DNA of 64,000 bases. Origin: Panicum virgatum (taxonomy: Eukaryota > Streptophyta > Magnoliopsida > Poales > Poaceae). The position numbers and the translations under genes were made by a program. Location: assembly GCF_016808335.1 (NCBI RefSeq), contig NC_053137.1, forward strand, positions 124,001 to 188,000, in the 5' to 3' direction. The notes under the pieces are model-generated. The model made no database searches. It had not been told where the DNA came from and was given only the letters and a program-made list of their open reading frames with translations. Positions 1 to 12,400 of the stretch are shown here, one piece after another (the first letter of the stretch is position 1; the number at the start of each line of letters is the position of its first letter).

Positions 1-1182
1 TCGACACGAGAATTTATCCCGTGGTTCGGATTGCCACAAAGGCGCCCCTACATCCACGTTGTTGAAGCACTCACAAAGAGTATCGCTTCCCGGCAATCAA
101 GTCTCTTCCGTGAACACAATCATGGTCACCTTGATCCCGACATTCACTAAGGGAGATTGCTCACGAAGGAGGGGTCTCCGTCCCCCGCACAATGTTATCG
201 ACGCCGCTCCACACCAAGCGGAGGGTCGTTGGCTTGCCGGCGAGCCACCAAAGCTCCAAGGATGGCCGGCGCACCAAGATACAAGGATGGTTCACTCTAG
301 AACCACAGCACAAGGATCTAAACCTTTCTTGATCACTCACTCAAGAGCTAACCTAGCACTAACACTCACAAAACTTGTGCTAAGGACTAAGGATTTGCTC
401 TTTATGCTCTTGGATGGCTTGGAGGTGTTTTTGGGTGTGAGTGGGATGTCCAGCAACTCCAGCGAACTCCAAATGGCCGGGGGAGCTCATATATATAGGC
501 CTCCAAGTCAAACTAGCCGTTTGTAGCCGTTAGCAGCTTTTCTGTGTGGGCATCGGAAGTTCCGGTGCTTCTGCATCGGTTCTTCCGGTCACTCACAAGC
601 TGAAACTAGCCATTGGCTTCTCTAACGTTTCTGCAGTTGAGTTGGCAACCACCGGTTTAACCGATGACTTAGTGTCGGTTCAACCGGTGCCTTTTGATCT
701 CCATGTAGCCGTTGCCCTTGCTAACGTCATTGCACCGACGCCTTGCTCCGACACTCCACCGGTTCAACCTGTGCTGAAGGCGTGGCTCCCTCGCGCTTGA
801 CATCGTCTCTGGAACATAGTACGTTGATTGCACCGACGCTTCTCTTGACACTGTCGTTTCAACCGGTGCTTCATTCTTTCTTCACTTGATCTCCAGAGGC
901 ACTCAGTCTTGCACCAAAGCCAGGCTGTCGGATCTTTCGGCAACCATCGGATGCACCGATGGTATAGGCATCGGTTCTTCCGGTGCTACTGGTTTTAGTA
1001 GAACTCGTCCAATTCAGCATTTCTTTGAGTTCATTCTTCGTGTTTTGCTTTGCATGGTCTTTTTACTTCATCCCTAGGATCTAGAAATGTTCACTTAACA
1101 AAACCATTAGTCCCATTGATTGCGTTGTCATTTGATCACCAAAATCACTCGAAATGGCATAAATGGTGCCATGTTTGTTACA
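1..1182 (-). repeat. 3' LTR of the gag-only copia element (truncated by window start)
   Basis: This copy aligns with 4821-6004 over its whole length with scattered substitutions. About 280 bp of the LTR lie outside the window. It ends in CA at 1181-1182, next to the purine tract at about 1184-1197 (read on the minus strand). A minus-strand TATATATA motif lies at 489-497. The stretch 546-960 carries repeated CCGGTT-type near-palindromes. Confidence 0.85.
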
Positions 1183-2542
1183 ATCTCCCCCTTTTTGGTG
1201 ATTGATGACAACACAATCAAAGCAAGCATAAAATTTATAAAAATTGACAAATTGAACCACCTACACTTGCTTGGACGCTTACCATCATCCATTGACGGTT
1301 TAGCCTCCCCCTATTTGCTACTCTTCTCTCATATGTTGACTTGATCCAGTCGGCATTTTCCCTTTTTGGAATATACTTTTCCTTCTTGGGAACATCTTTC
1401 CCCTTTTGTTGGGAACATACCTTGTTTTGATCCACATTTCTCCCCCTTTGGAATCAAATCACCTAAAAGGTCTTGCAAAACAATATAGCTCAAGAGAAGA
1501 TTAGTAGCCTAGGGAGTTAGTTTCATGACTTATGATCCAATTGTATGATATCAATGAAGATACCAATTGGAAATTTACTATGGTGGATCACAAAATCACG
1601 AAACTAGCATGACATGAGCTAAACTTTCCACAAGAGTGTGCACAAAAAGATAATGTGAAAGTCAAGTGTACAACTAAATGTTATAACTAGAAAACTTAGA
1701 TCATATCATGCACAGAGATAGCTCTAAAATAACAAGGTAATCAAAGATACCAATTGAATAAATTTAGAATCTTGCATACCTCCGGGGGTTTTTCTTTGTT
1801 TACCTTGCATGTACCAATTGAACGTGACTTGCAATCAATTGAAAGTCTTTAGAAGATGAGCACTTGGTACACCAAGATTAAGCAAATGTATGAGCACATA
1901 GCCTATGAACTTAGATATGAGCATTTAAATTCAATAGAGCATGGCTCAATATGCATGAAGCACAATTTATCTAATCACTCTTATAGAGTTGTTTGTTCAC
2001 ATTAATCGTGAATAACATTCTCTTAGAGTGTTAATTCCATCGCGAGACTACAAATAATAAACTTGCAAACATGTTAGTCTCAAAAATCACAAGTCATAGG
2101 ATGAACTCCCCCTAAATGTGTGCATTTAGTGTTTGAATCACCAAGCAAATGTATGCATATTGATTTTGACACAATTGGAAAGTTTACCCTATAGTTTGTG
2201 TTCACGGTACACATATGAAATACATACCTCATGAGATACATGTACCATGAAGGATAATCTTGTGTAGCTTTCTACACACTTATCAAACCATGTGGGTTGC
2301 TCTTGGGTTAGAATCATGACACAAGCAACTCACCATATATAATACTAGGAGATGCAATATGCACGCAACCTAACAAAAGCAATGGAGCTAAATAATATTT
2401 GAATTTAAATCTAGCTACCATTACCTTAATATGGGGGACTTGGGCAACAAATGACCAAGTATTGAGCTTAGCTTCTTTGGTTTGAACCTTCACTTCAACT
2501 TGTAAGCTAAACCTCCAAATCTCTCAAAGCCATTCTTGGACT
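1183..2542 (-). other. Non-coding interior of the copia element where pol would be expected
   Basis: About 1.36 kb of AT-rich sequence lies between the gag end and the 3' LTR. I see no integrase, reverse transcriptase or RNase H motif on either strand. The purine tract for plus-strand priming is at its left end (about 1184-1197). Confidence 0.6.
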
Positions 2543-4417
2543 TCAAGTCTCCTTTGGAACCCACACCATTTGAGGCCCCTTCATATTGGTGATGATGTCC
2601 TTGGGCACCCAAATGGAGTGGTTCCAACTCCTTTCCTTCTTCCCAACTTTGTGAGCAACCACCTTGCCATTTGTATTCTTTTTGATTATATAGGAGGTGC
2701 TATTGCTTTTGTTCCTCCTGTTGGGCTTGGTGTAGATGCGAGAACTCTTGATTGTGAGCTTTTTTTTGTTCTTCTCATCCGGAAGCTTCTTCCTTGGTTG
2801 AGGACACTTGTTGGACTTGTGGCCTTCTTTGTGGCACTTTGAGCAAGTCACGGTGGACCCCTTCTCAAGCTTCTTCACCATGTCTTCATGGTTATCTTGA
2901 GAAGGTTGGACATTGCTCTCTATGCTTTTGCCCTTCAATATATACAAGTCCTTCATGAGCCTTTCTATTTCTTGCTTGAGCTCATCATTCTCCTTGGTAA
3001 TGAGATCATCACATGATTTTACAACAACATTCTCATTGCATTTCTCATTGCAAGGGTTAGAACAAGATTCATCAAATTAAATCAATGCAAGAAGTTGAAG
3101 CATCTATCCTAGAGATTGGAATTGCACAAGGGATAGTTTTTTCATTTCTAAAAAGTCATTAGTATCATTAATGCTCTCAAATTTTAATTTAAGCTCTTCA
3201 TGCTCCTTGCTAAGCAATTAGAATTTGCACATTAAATCTTCAAAATTTGTAGCAAGAGAAGCATTTAAATCATTGAGAGCATTAAGGTTTTTATTTTCTT
3301 TTGATTGCTTCTTAATGACTTTTTGGTGCTCATGAACAAGGTCAAGAAGTTCATCAATTGAAGTAGAGTCGGAGTCATCATCACTTACATCGCTATCCAT
3401 ACTTTTGGCCATGAAGCAAATGTTGGATGATTATCCCATACGGGTGGTGAATTTCTTGTTTGATTCATCACTTGAACTTGCACTTGATTCTTCACCACCG
3501 CTTACCCATTCACCAAATACGGCATATGATTTATGCTTGGGCTTCTTCTCCTTCTTATGCTTGTCCTTCTTGAACTTCTTCTCAACCTTCATGAGTTGAT
3601 GGTGAGGCCCATCTTTGAGGAAGACCATATACCCCATTGAATTGATTTCCTTCAAGCATTTGTTCATCTTCTTCACTTGCTTGTAGAGGTTGGGGTTCAT
3701 TGGCTCTTTTTCATCATTTGAGGAGCTTCTTGCATACTCTTCTTCCTCATCACTTGAGCTACCTTTGATGGCCATCTTCTTCAAGTTCTTGAGGTATTTG
3801 CATGCAAGTACTCTATGTGTTGGTGAAAAAGATGGCACTTTTGCCTTGATGTCATTGCGTAGCTCATGGGCGATCACCTTATTGAGGACTTAATTTGGTG
3901 TCATTGTGTCGAGTTCTTTCTCATATAGAATTGTGGTCACCAAATCATAGTCCGGCCTTCGGAGTGAGTGAAGCATCTTGCGAATGAGTTCCAAATCTTC
4001 AATTTGCTTCACACCTAAGGAATTAATCTCATTCATAAGAGTGTTCAAACGTGAGTACATAGATTCAATATTCTCATCATCAAGTTACTTAAAGCTATTA
4101 AGCTTATCAATGAGTACATGATATCTTTCGTTGGCAACATCCTTCGTGCCCTCATGGTTCTCAATGATAGTCTTCCATAGCGTTTTAGCATTTTCACAAG
4201 AACAAACCCGATTGAACACATTGTCACTAAGAGAAGACAAGATTATGCATTTAGCGGTAACATCATATTGCTTCTCTTGTTGACCATTGTTTTTTACAAC
4301 TTCACTCACAACTCTCCAAACATTTAGCCCCGTCGCTTGGAGATGGGTTTGCATCAAAACCTTCCATCGTTGGAAGCCCGTGCCGTCGAACCGTGGAGCA
4401 GGTCTAAAAGGATCCAT
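2543..4417 (-). pseudogene. gag of the copia element, broken by in-frame stops
   Basis: Reading from 4417, the frame begins MDPFRPAPRFDGTGF and continues with the WKVLMQTHLQATG and LWKTIIENHEGT signatures of plant copia gag (UBN2/DUF4219 type). All recognisable pieces (4417-4085, 3877-3431, 3412-3218, 2956-2543) lie in one frame and are separated by single-codon stops. These stops fall at about 4085 (TAA where Gln is likely), 3893 (TAA where Glu is likely), 3431 and 3218, so the decay is mostly by point mutation. A CCHC zinc knuckle (CSKCHKEGHKSNKC) lies near 2830-2870, followed by the IWVPK and MVWVPK gag end. A working copy would package the element RNA in cytoplasmic particles. This copy cannot make full-length gag. 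Confidence 0.85.
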
Positions 4418-4528
4418 CCTTTCCCCCTAAGAGCTAACTCACTAGGCGGTGAAGCCTACCGATCTAATGAGCCGGTAAACACAAATTTGCCAATGAAATT
4501 GGCTTTTTTTATGAGAGAAGTGAGTCCC

Positions 4529-4541
4529 GGCTCTGATACCA
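4529..4541 (-). other. Primer binding site (initiator Met tRNA)
   Basis: On the minus strand this reads TGGTATCAGAGCC, the standard complement of the 3' end of plant initiator-Met tRNA. It lies two bases from the LTR end (CA). It fixes 4544-6004 as the 5' LTR and the element as minus strand. Confidence 0.85.
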
Positions 4542-4543
4542 AT

Positions 4544-6004
4544 TGAAAGTGATCGGGTGCTCTAACCTAAGAGGGGGAGGGGGTGAATTAGGCACTATTA
4601 AAACCTTAACCTTTGGCTCCAACTAGTTTGCACAAAACTTGAACTAAAACAAGCTATCTAGATGTGCAACTACGGTTCACCTTAGTGTGAAACCCTCATC
4701 CCAAAATTTTTTTGCAACCTATAGCCAATTCTAGCAAGATACTACACTAAGAAAGTAAAGTCACACAAATTGCAATATGAAATGCGGAAGCTTAAAGAGA
4801 GGGATGAGAGGAAGCGACCTCTCAACACGAGGATTTATCCCATGGTTCGGATTGCCACAAAGGAGCCCATACATCCACGTTATTGAAGCACTCACAAAGA
4901 GTATCGCTTCCCGGCAATCAAGTCTCTTCCGTGAACACAATCACGGTCACCTTGATCCCGATCTTCACTAAGAGAGATTGCCCACGAAGGAGGGGTCTCC
5001 GTCCCCCGCACAATGTTGTCGACGCCGCTCCACACCAAGTTGGAGGGTCGTTGACTTGCCGGCGAGCCACCAAAGCTCCAAGAATGGCCGGCGCACCAAG
5101 ATACAAGGATGGTTCACTCTAAAACCACAGCACAAGGATCTAAACCTTTCTTGATCACTCACTCAAGAGCTGACCTAGCACTAACACTCACAAAGCTTGT
5201 GCTAAGGACTAAGGATTTGATCTTTATGCTCTTGGATGGCTTGGAGGTGTTCTTGGGTGTGAGTGGGATGTCCAACAACTCCAGCGAACTCCAAATGGCC
5301 GGGGGAGCTCATATATATAGGCCTCCAAGTCGAACTAGCCGTTTGTAGCCGTTAGTAGCTTTTCTGTGTGGGCATCGAAACTTCCGGTGCTTCTGCATCG
5401 GTTCTTCCAGTCACTCACAAACTGAAACTAGCCATTGGCTTCTCTGACGTTTCTGCAGCTGAGTTGGCAACCACCGGTTTAACCGATGACTTAGTGTCGG
5501 TTCAACCGGTGCCTCTTGATCTCAATGTAGCTGTTGCCCTTGCTGACGTCATTGCACCGATGCCTTGCTCCGACACTCCACCGGTTCAACCGGTGCTGAA
5601 GGCATGGCTCCCTCGCGCTTGACATCATCTCTGGAACATAGTACGTTGATTGCACCGACACTTCTCTTGACACCGTCGGTTCAACCGGTGCTTCATTCTT
5701 TCTTCACTTGATCTCCAGAGGCGCTCAGTCTTGCACCAAAGCCAGGCCATTAGATCTTCCGGCAACCATCGGATGCACCGATGCTATAGGTATCGGTTCT
5801 TCCGGTGCTACTGGTTTTAGTAGAACTCGTCCAATTCAGCATTTTTTTGAGTTCATTCTTCGTGTTTTGCTTTGCATGGCCTTTTTACTTCATCCCTGTG
5901 ATCTAGAAATGTTCACTTAACAAAACCATTAGTCTCATTAATTGTGTTATCATTCGATCACCAAAATCACTCGAAATGGCATAAATGGTGCCATGTTCAT
6001 TACA
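4544..6004 (-). repeat. 5' LTR of the gag-only copia element (1461 bp, complete)
   Basis: It starts TG and ends CA in the plus orientation. It is nearly identical to 1-1182 wherever both are present. A minus-strand TATA box candidate (CTATATATATGAG) lies at 5309-5320. The U3 part (5366-5830) contains several copies of a CACCGGTTYAACCGGTG-like near-palindrome. The five bases after it are GAGAG (6005-6009), one half of a target duplication whose partner is off-window. Confidence 0.85.
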
Positions 6005-7000
6005 GAGAGCATACGAATGGTAAGCCTTAGGCCACGATGAAGTTTGGTTGCCATTGCTTGGTAAAATATGCCAGGAGCGCGGGCACAAAAAAGAGTTGCC
6101 GAAGGCATACTTGGGTCAAGGGCAGGTATGGAAGAGGACATAGTCGCGAGGCGAGGTTTGCTTCAATCTCAAGCCAGCACAAGACGACAATGCTCGACAC
6201 ACTCCTATTGCTCCTCTATAGGCACACAACCTTTTCGGCTGCGACCTTGTTGCCGACGAACTCAGCACTGCAATCGGCCGGTCCGAATCTGATGAAGGCA
6301 CACGAGCGCGTGACCGGCCTGAGCTTGGACTAGGGGTAGTCAGACTCACAAGCATACTATCTCACATGGATGAACACAAACTTCCGCATGGGATGAATTT
6401 CCAAGAGCAGCGCACGTAGCAATGGTGCAGAGGGGCTTGGCCATTCATTACCCATGGAAGTGAGGAAGGCTGAAGGCACCTCTTGCTGGAAGAGCACACT
6501 CTCGCCCACGGAGCCATCAATAATAAAGAGCCTCACGAGTCACGACTAGCTCCAAGATGCCATGCCATTGAATGTCGAAGACGTAGTACCCGCTACCGAA
6601 AAAGCAGGCCCACAACCGTTTGTGGGCGCAAGCTCTATTATGTCTGTCCATCCTCGCTTTATTATTCCCGGGACCTCTACAGTACTGCTCTCTGCAGTTG
6701 AGTCACTGACGCGTGGGCCCGGCCCTACACGTCAGTGAGGGGGGCAGTAATGCAGAGAAGTTGCTTCCTATTATTCGCGCTGGTCAGCACGCACTCGATT
6801 CCTGGCTCTGATTCTTGGTTCCGGTTCTGGTACCTGTATCCCATTCCCCACTTGCTCCAATCTTCCTCTCGCCTCGTTCTCCTCCCAACCTTTCCCTGTC
6901 TCGCTCCCTTTGTCTGATATCTTCCCATTTAGTGCTTTCTTACTTCTTCTCCCGGATCTCCTTTCCGGCGAGCTTCAACTCCAGCACTTCGGATCCGATC
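6005..7000. other. No gene recognised; right part looks like a promoter/5' UTR remnant
   Basis: No conserved protein is seen at 6005-6640. From about 6700 the sequence resembles a grass promoter and leader. A near-palindrome at about 6704-6739 (CACTGACG ... CGTCAGTG) encloses GTGGGCCC. A pyrimidine-rich stretch follows at about 6840-6990 that stops abruptly where LTR-like sequence begins at 7001. No coding exon follows, so this is at most an orphan regulatory remnant. Confidence 0.35.
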
Positions 7001-8760
7001 TGTGAGGAACCGTCCAAATTATCTCGTATAAACTGAGTTATCATTCATTGATCAACCCAGCTTAAACGAAATAGTCCCGGTAGTTCTCGATATGCGCTTC
7101 GAACCTCGCTCAGGAACAACTCGCATACCATTTGTTCACATCATGGCAACTATCACAAGAATATATGAGAGCAAAAATTTAAACTTTTAATTACAAGTCT
7201 CAATTATTTTACAAAAACTCATAAATTTAACTATAACATAAGCAACCATACATAAATGTTTTCAGCAAGTAAACTTTCTTTACAAATTAAGATGTATCCT
7301 AGGTTTAGGTAGATATCCTATCATATTTTCCTAAAGTCAGAGGTAAAACACAGCAAAAAAATTTAGAGAGTATTAAGTAGCAATAATGATGTCCTTACCT
7401 AAAACACCACTTACATAAGCTTTGAGCAACTTCCACCATCCATCCACATTGCCGGCTCTAGCGGGATGAAAGTGGCCAGCACTCCTAAGAAGAAAACCTG
7501 CAAAACAACTTAACAGCAACACCGTAAGTAGATTTCATACTTGCAGGGCTTATCCATAATACTATACATTTGGTAGATGCATGAGGCTTGTCAAATTTTA
7601 ACATTTATACATAAAAATGCGAGCATAATTTATTAAGTGAATAAGCAAAAGACATGGCACCTAATATCTCTATATAAAGCACCAATACAATTGCATAAGT
7701 AAAGTGATCATGTATCCATGAGCTCAATCTTCCATGAACTCCATCACGAGACTCTACATTGGAGCGAACCTCAGAGAGCGTGCTCAATGACTGAGAGCGT
7801 GGCTATTACAATAGATTAAAAACCTTACAAGGGTGTACAACTTTTCCCACACGAGAACAAGACCAACGACCATACCCACAGCCAAGGATAAGTGTTGATT
7901 CATGACTCAACCTTTCACACAAACACAATCAGCTATGAGCGAACGGTCGGGAAGGACGCACCGGAACCGCCGATCACACTCCATCACAACTCGCACCGAA
8001 TCCGATCAAGACAAGGTGTGACTCATGCTAGTTGGCTTACCATCCCATTATTAAGCATGTGGTTTGTACGAAAAAGTGCTCAAGAGACCGACGACCAAAG
8101 AGACGGTTCTTAACCAATTCAAGCAAGTCTAACCCACTTGGATTCCACTCCCAACATAGCCCTACCATTCTTTTTCAAGTCCAAATCATCATTCTTAGTT
8201 GCTCCACATTTATTCATCATCGACTAATCATGTAAAATTAATCAAACATCCTATAGCTCGCGAGTGATGGTGACCTTGCCATCTCTTGACTTCTACCGTA
8301 AGCTAAGCATGGCTAAGCAAGTTAATCCGAGAAGTCTAAGCATTCATACTTTACCTAATATAATTTATTCAAGAGCTAGAAGGGAAACATGCCAAGTGGA
8401 TTCTACACATATCAAATAAACTAGATAGGGTTAAGTCTATGCACAAGCAATAATTTATACTAGTGCAGCAAAGAGGAGAGGTGCGGTGGCAAGGAGCAGA
8501 GGTGCTGTGCTGGAGTCGAGCAAATGGGTGGTTTTGGAGGAAGAGAGAGACAAACGGAGATAAGGTAGAAAGACGATTGGAATGGGAAACTGAGGAATAG
8601 CTGCCTGGGACGAAGGTGTTGACCAGCGCAAATCTTGATGAGGCCTCTACAACCGGGTTGAGAAGGTACCGGGTTGGCTACGGGGACGGGGTCGCGGGGA
8701 TGGGGTCGAGAGGAGCGAAGAAAGGGGATGGACACTTCAATTCAAGGGGGCATATGGTGG
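7001..8760 (-). repeat. Decayed fragment of a long gypsy-type LTR, minus orientation
   Basis: The first 200 bases (TGTGAGGAACCGTCC...) share order and short motifs with the reverse complement of the end of the solo LTR at 51858-55667 (TGTGGCAGAACCGCC...). A C/T-rich (minus strand) portion follows at 8460-8735, like the GC-rich middle of that LTR. The far end, which should read ...GGGTGTTACA, is not found, and no target duplication was found. The fragment is probably truncated. Its identity is inferred from resemblance only. Confidence 0.35.
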
Positions 8761-9063
8761 GATGAAGGGGAATGGTGGAGAATAGGAATTTTTTTATCTG
8801 GACTCAAGATGGGAGCGGACAGGATCGATCAATTTGAAAGTTGGCCCAACCATGAGAGCAAGGCTAATAGTATGGACGAGGTGTGTATAAAAATCGGCCA
8901 CATGAGTCAGCCTCAAATCAGATCAGGGTCCATAAAAATCGGAGCCTGCCGACCCAATGTAAAAAAAATAGACTTTTGAGGTAAAACTCGTAATGATTTT
9001 ATTTCGGTTTAAGAGTCACAATTTAGTCCATATTTAGTGGGATAGGGGGTCTAACTTTTTCGT

Positions 9064-9087
9064 CCCATTGCAACGCACGGACACTAA
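9064..9087 (+). repeat. Possible Helitron-type 3' terminus
   Basis: CCCATTGCAACGCACGG followed by ACACTAAT resembles the hairpin plus CTRR-T ending of common grass Helitrons. The stem is imperfect and no matching 5' TC end was found upstream, so this is only a candidate boundary. Confidence 0.25.
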
Positions 9088-9368
9088 TACTACTGTGTGT
9101 GTGATGGATATGGAGCTAATAGTATGGACGAGAATGGACACGAGCCTGGCCCAGCATCAGCACTAATACCAGCTAGTTAATTAATTAGGTCGTGGAGCTC
9201 TCGTAGTGGCCGTGTGCCTATGGCACACGGCAAATGAGGCGCCTCCCGTAGGTAGTGACGCGCGGGCGCACACAGTCGTCGACAGTGATGGATGGATAGG
9301 CATAGCTAGAGACGTCTGATCGGCCGGCTGGCGACATATCGATGCAATTAGCTAGCTTGCTTAGCTTG

Positions 9369-9378
9369 TTATATAAAG
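9369..9378 (+). promoter_or_regulatory. TATA box of the HAK transporter gene
   Basis: TTATATAAAG lies about 100 bp before the start codon and about 30-40 bp before a C-rich putative start of transcription. Position and sequence fit a plant core promoter. Confidence 0.6.
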
Positions 9379-9419
9379 GGCCGCAGGGAGCCGCGCCTCT
9401 TGCTCATCCGATCCGATCC

Positions 9420-9446
9420 ATGGACAGCCAGGTAGCTAGAGGGTAG
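9420..9446 (+). promoter_or_regulatory. Upstream ORF (8 codons) in the HAK leader
   Basis: ATG at 9420 opens a short frame (MDSQVARG) ending in TAG at 9444-9446, 26 bp before the main ATG at 9473. It lies downstream of the TATA box, so it should be in the mRNA leader. It could lower main-frame translation. Whether it is translated is not known. Confidence 0.5.
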
Positions 9447-9472
9447 CAGCAGCAGCAGGTCGAGATCGATCG

Positions 9473-12400
9473 ATGGCCCAGCAGGCAGCAGTCCAGGTGC
9501 AGCCCAGCAGCACCTTGGAGATGATGATGAAGAAGCCGCAGGCCAGCAGCTGCTGCTCCGAGGACATGGCGGACCTGGAGCTCGCGCTGGAGCCGACCAC
9601 GGTGCCGCGTCAGGACTCTCTGTACAGGGACGCGACGAGGGCGGGCGGCGGCGGCGGGAACCTGCACGACGGGCAGCAGGACGGGTGGGCGCGGACTCTG
9701 CGGCTGGCCTTCCAGTGCGTGGGCGTGCTCTACGGCGACATCGGGACGTCGCCGCTGTACGTGTACTCGAGCACCTTCACCGGCGGCATCCACCACACCG
9801 ACGACCTCCTGGGCGTGCTCTCGCTCATCATCTACAGCTTCCTCCTCTTCACCATCATCAAGTACGTCTACATCGCGCTCAGGGCAAACGACGACGGGGA
9901 CGGTATGTGTGCATGTATCTTGTATTATTAATAGATAAATGATTAATTAACCAACGAAATCACACAACCTGCAGCAGCTTCTTTTTTTTTCTAGCAGCTA
10001 GCAACATACATACATACAGTACGTCTAGCTAGCTAGCTAACCACCATCAGCATCATCATCATCATTTGATCAGGCGGTACGTTCGCGCTCTACTCGCTCA
10101 TCTCCCGTCACGCCAAGGTGAGCCTTGTGCCCAACCACCAGGCCGAGGACGAGCTGATGCACATCGACGGCGGCGGCGACGAGGCCGTGCTGGCGGCCAA
10201 GCCGTCGCTCCGCGGCAGCGTGCGGCGGCGGACGGTGCAGCTGGCGTCGCCGAGGGAGCAGCGGGCGCAGTGGGTGAAGCAGCTGCTGGAGACGAGCAAG
10301 CCCGTGCGCATCTCGCTCTTCCTGCTCACCGTCCTCGCCACGGCCATGGTCATCAGCGACGCCTGCCTCACGCCGGCCATCTCCGTGCTCTCCGCCGTCG
10401 GGGGGCTCAAAGAGAAAGCGCCAAACCTCACAACAGGTCCGTACCTACGTTGTTTCCTCCGATCCGTACATGTATTTGCATACCTCGATCATGCATTTAA
10501 TTTAGATAGACATGATCCAGCTACCTAGCTACTTTTCAGAGATCACGAAGAAGGTCGATGTGATAGATTATTGTAGATTTAGGTCCACATGCATGTATGA
10601 ACTCATTAACTACAAAGAATTAATGATAGTGATGGAGACAGTCCGGCTACTAACTCACTCCATTCTGCTGCAACCAGCAACAGTATTTTTCTCTCACACA
10701 AATCAACACCAGCCAATCAGCAGTACTTTTCTCTCCCAGCAAATTAGCATCAGCCACGAGCCACAGCTAGCAGAACAGAGTGAGTGCCTTTGATGATACA
10801 TATAGTATGTAGATGCATAGACGTTGTGATAAGAGCAGGTCAGCCATCTATCCATGCAAATTTTCCCACTGCCATTAATCATGCATATGAAACTAGCTAG
10901 CTAGGAGTATATAAACAAGCAAACCACTGCAGCACGTGTGCGTTATATATATCCCGATCGAGTGCAGACACAGACCTGGTGACTAGCTAGTTGACACGTG
11001 GAATTATTAAATAATATGTCAGACAAAAATATTAATTGTCTATATATAAGAATAGTGATGTTGGTCCCATGCATGCTTCAAAAAAAAACATACCTGTCAC
11101 CTGCCTCTTCCAGATACTGTATATAGCTGATGCATGCCAACATGTTTAAAATGTGAACGCATTCAATTCAGTTGGACATAGAACACTGATATTTTCTAAT
11201 AAAGTTGTGCAGACAATGACGTGGCCGGTACAATGATTTATATATGATGGGCAAACCTATTAGAAACACCAATATTTCGTTGCCAATAATTAATCTATGT
11301 TCCCATAAAAAAAAATTAATCTATGTATTATCTTTTTACATATTGATTGATGGTCAAGTTGCATTGTCAGGCCAATTATGAATTAGGATGGTAGATATTA
11401 AAGGTCGTTTGTGAATTATTATGGTGGTTTTAGATTTGTTACATAGATGTATGGTGGTTTTGATCAGAGCTAGAGCTATCGATGGGCAACACGCTCTTAA
11501 TTTCAATGGCAGTATTATTAGGATGGGCCTGTAACTTGACATGGATGATGATGATGGATCCTCCAATAACAATTGGTTAAGCAGTCTGCGTCCTTGTGAT
11601 AAATTGCCTGTTGCGTTGCGTACACACCTCCGATCAAATTGCGTGTTGATTGATTATATATATTAATTACTCGTATTAGCTAGTGGGTCCAATACTCCAA
11701 TGTAAGAAATTATTCAAGGGGTAACTAGTGTATACATATAATTAATCATTCTTTTTTTTCATTAGAACGACAGCAATGGGATAATTATTAAGTAGCTAGT
11801 GATGTACTAGTATATATAGTCTCAAGGCGTAGTGTCTTTTTATGTAGTGTGTGTGTGTGTGTGTGTGTTATTAACTGTTAAGTTTGGGTATTTGAAAAAT
11901 GGTACCACGCACCACAGTACATTTTTTTTGTCTGAATGAGTGCCCTCTCAACCTCAAGCAAAAGCGGCAGCTAAAGGCAACAGTGAGCTAGCAGTAGCAG
12001 CTATGTGTGAATGAACAGAACAGTACTCAAGACCGGCCGGCCGGCCGGCCAGTGTGTGAATGAAATGAACCCTCTGAAACACGTACGCAGGCAACCCCGT
12101 CCGTGTGCTTTAACTTTAAACGCAAAAAATGCACTACTGTTGCACGTGATCTACTAGTATGTATAATAAAACAATTAATTAATTCTTCTATCTGCACAAA
12201 ATAAATATAAATAAAAATATATGTATGCATGCAGACCAGATCGTGTGGATGACTGTGGGCATCCTGGTGCTGCTCTTCGGCGTGCAGCGGTTCGGCACCC
12301 ACAAGGTGGGCTACCTGTTCGCCCCCGTCGTCCTCCTGTGGCTCCTCCTCATCGGCGGCGTCGGCGTCTACAACCTCCTCCGCCACGACGTCGGCGTCCT

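Larger units (their letters stand above)
1..6004 (-). mobile_element. Ty1/copia (SIRE/Maximus-like) gag-only LTR retrotransposon, partial at left edge
   Basis: Two long copies of one sequence (1-1182 and 4544-6004) flank an interior of about 3.4 kb. The right copy is followed inward by the complement of an initiator-Met tRNA primer site (TGGTATCAGAGCC on the minus strand). The left copy is preceded on the minus strand by a purine tract (AAAAAGGGGGAGA). Together these set the orientation as minus. The interior holds only a decayed gag (2543-4417). No protease, integrase or reverse transcriptase is visible, so this is a non-autonomous derivative that would have needed enzymes supplied in trans. 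The left LTR is cut by the window edge, so the target duplication cannot be checked. The family assignment rests on the gag zinc knuckle and the conserved IWVPK-type gag end. Confidence 0.85.

Noticed and set aside
59..851. Short open frames repeated in both copia LTRs (also 4883-5673)
   Set aside because: They lie wholly within LTR sequence, are not conserved as proteins, and run opposite to the element's transcription.
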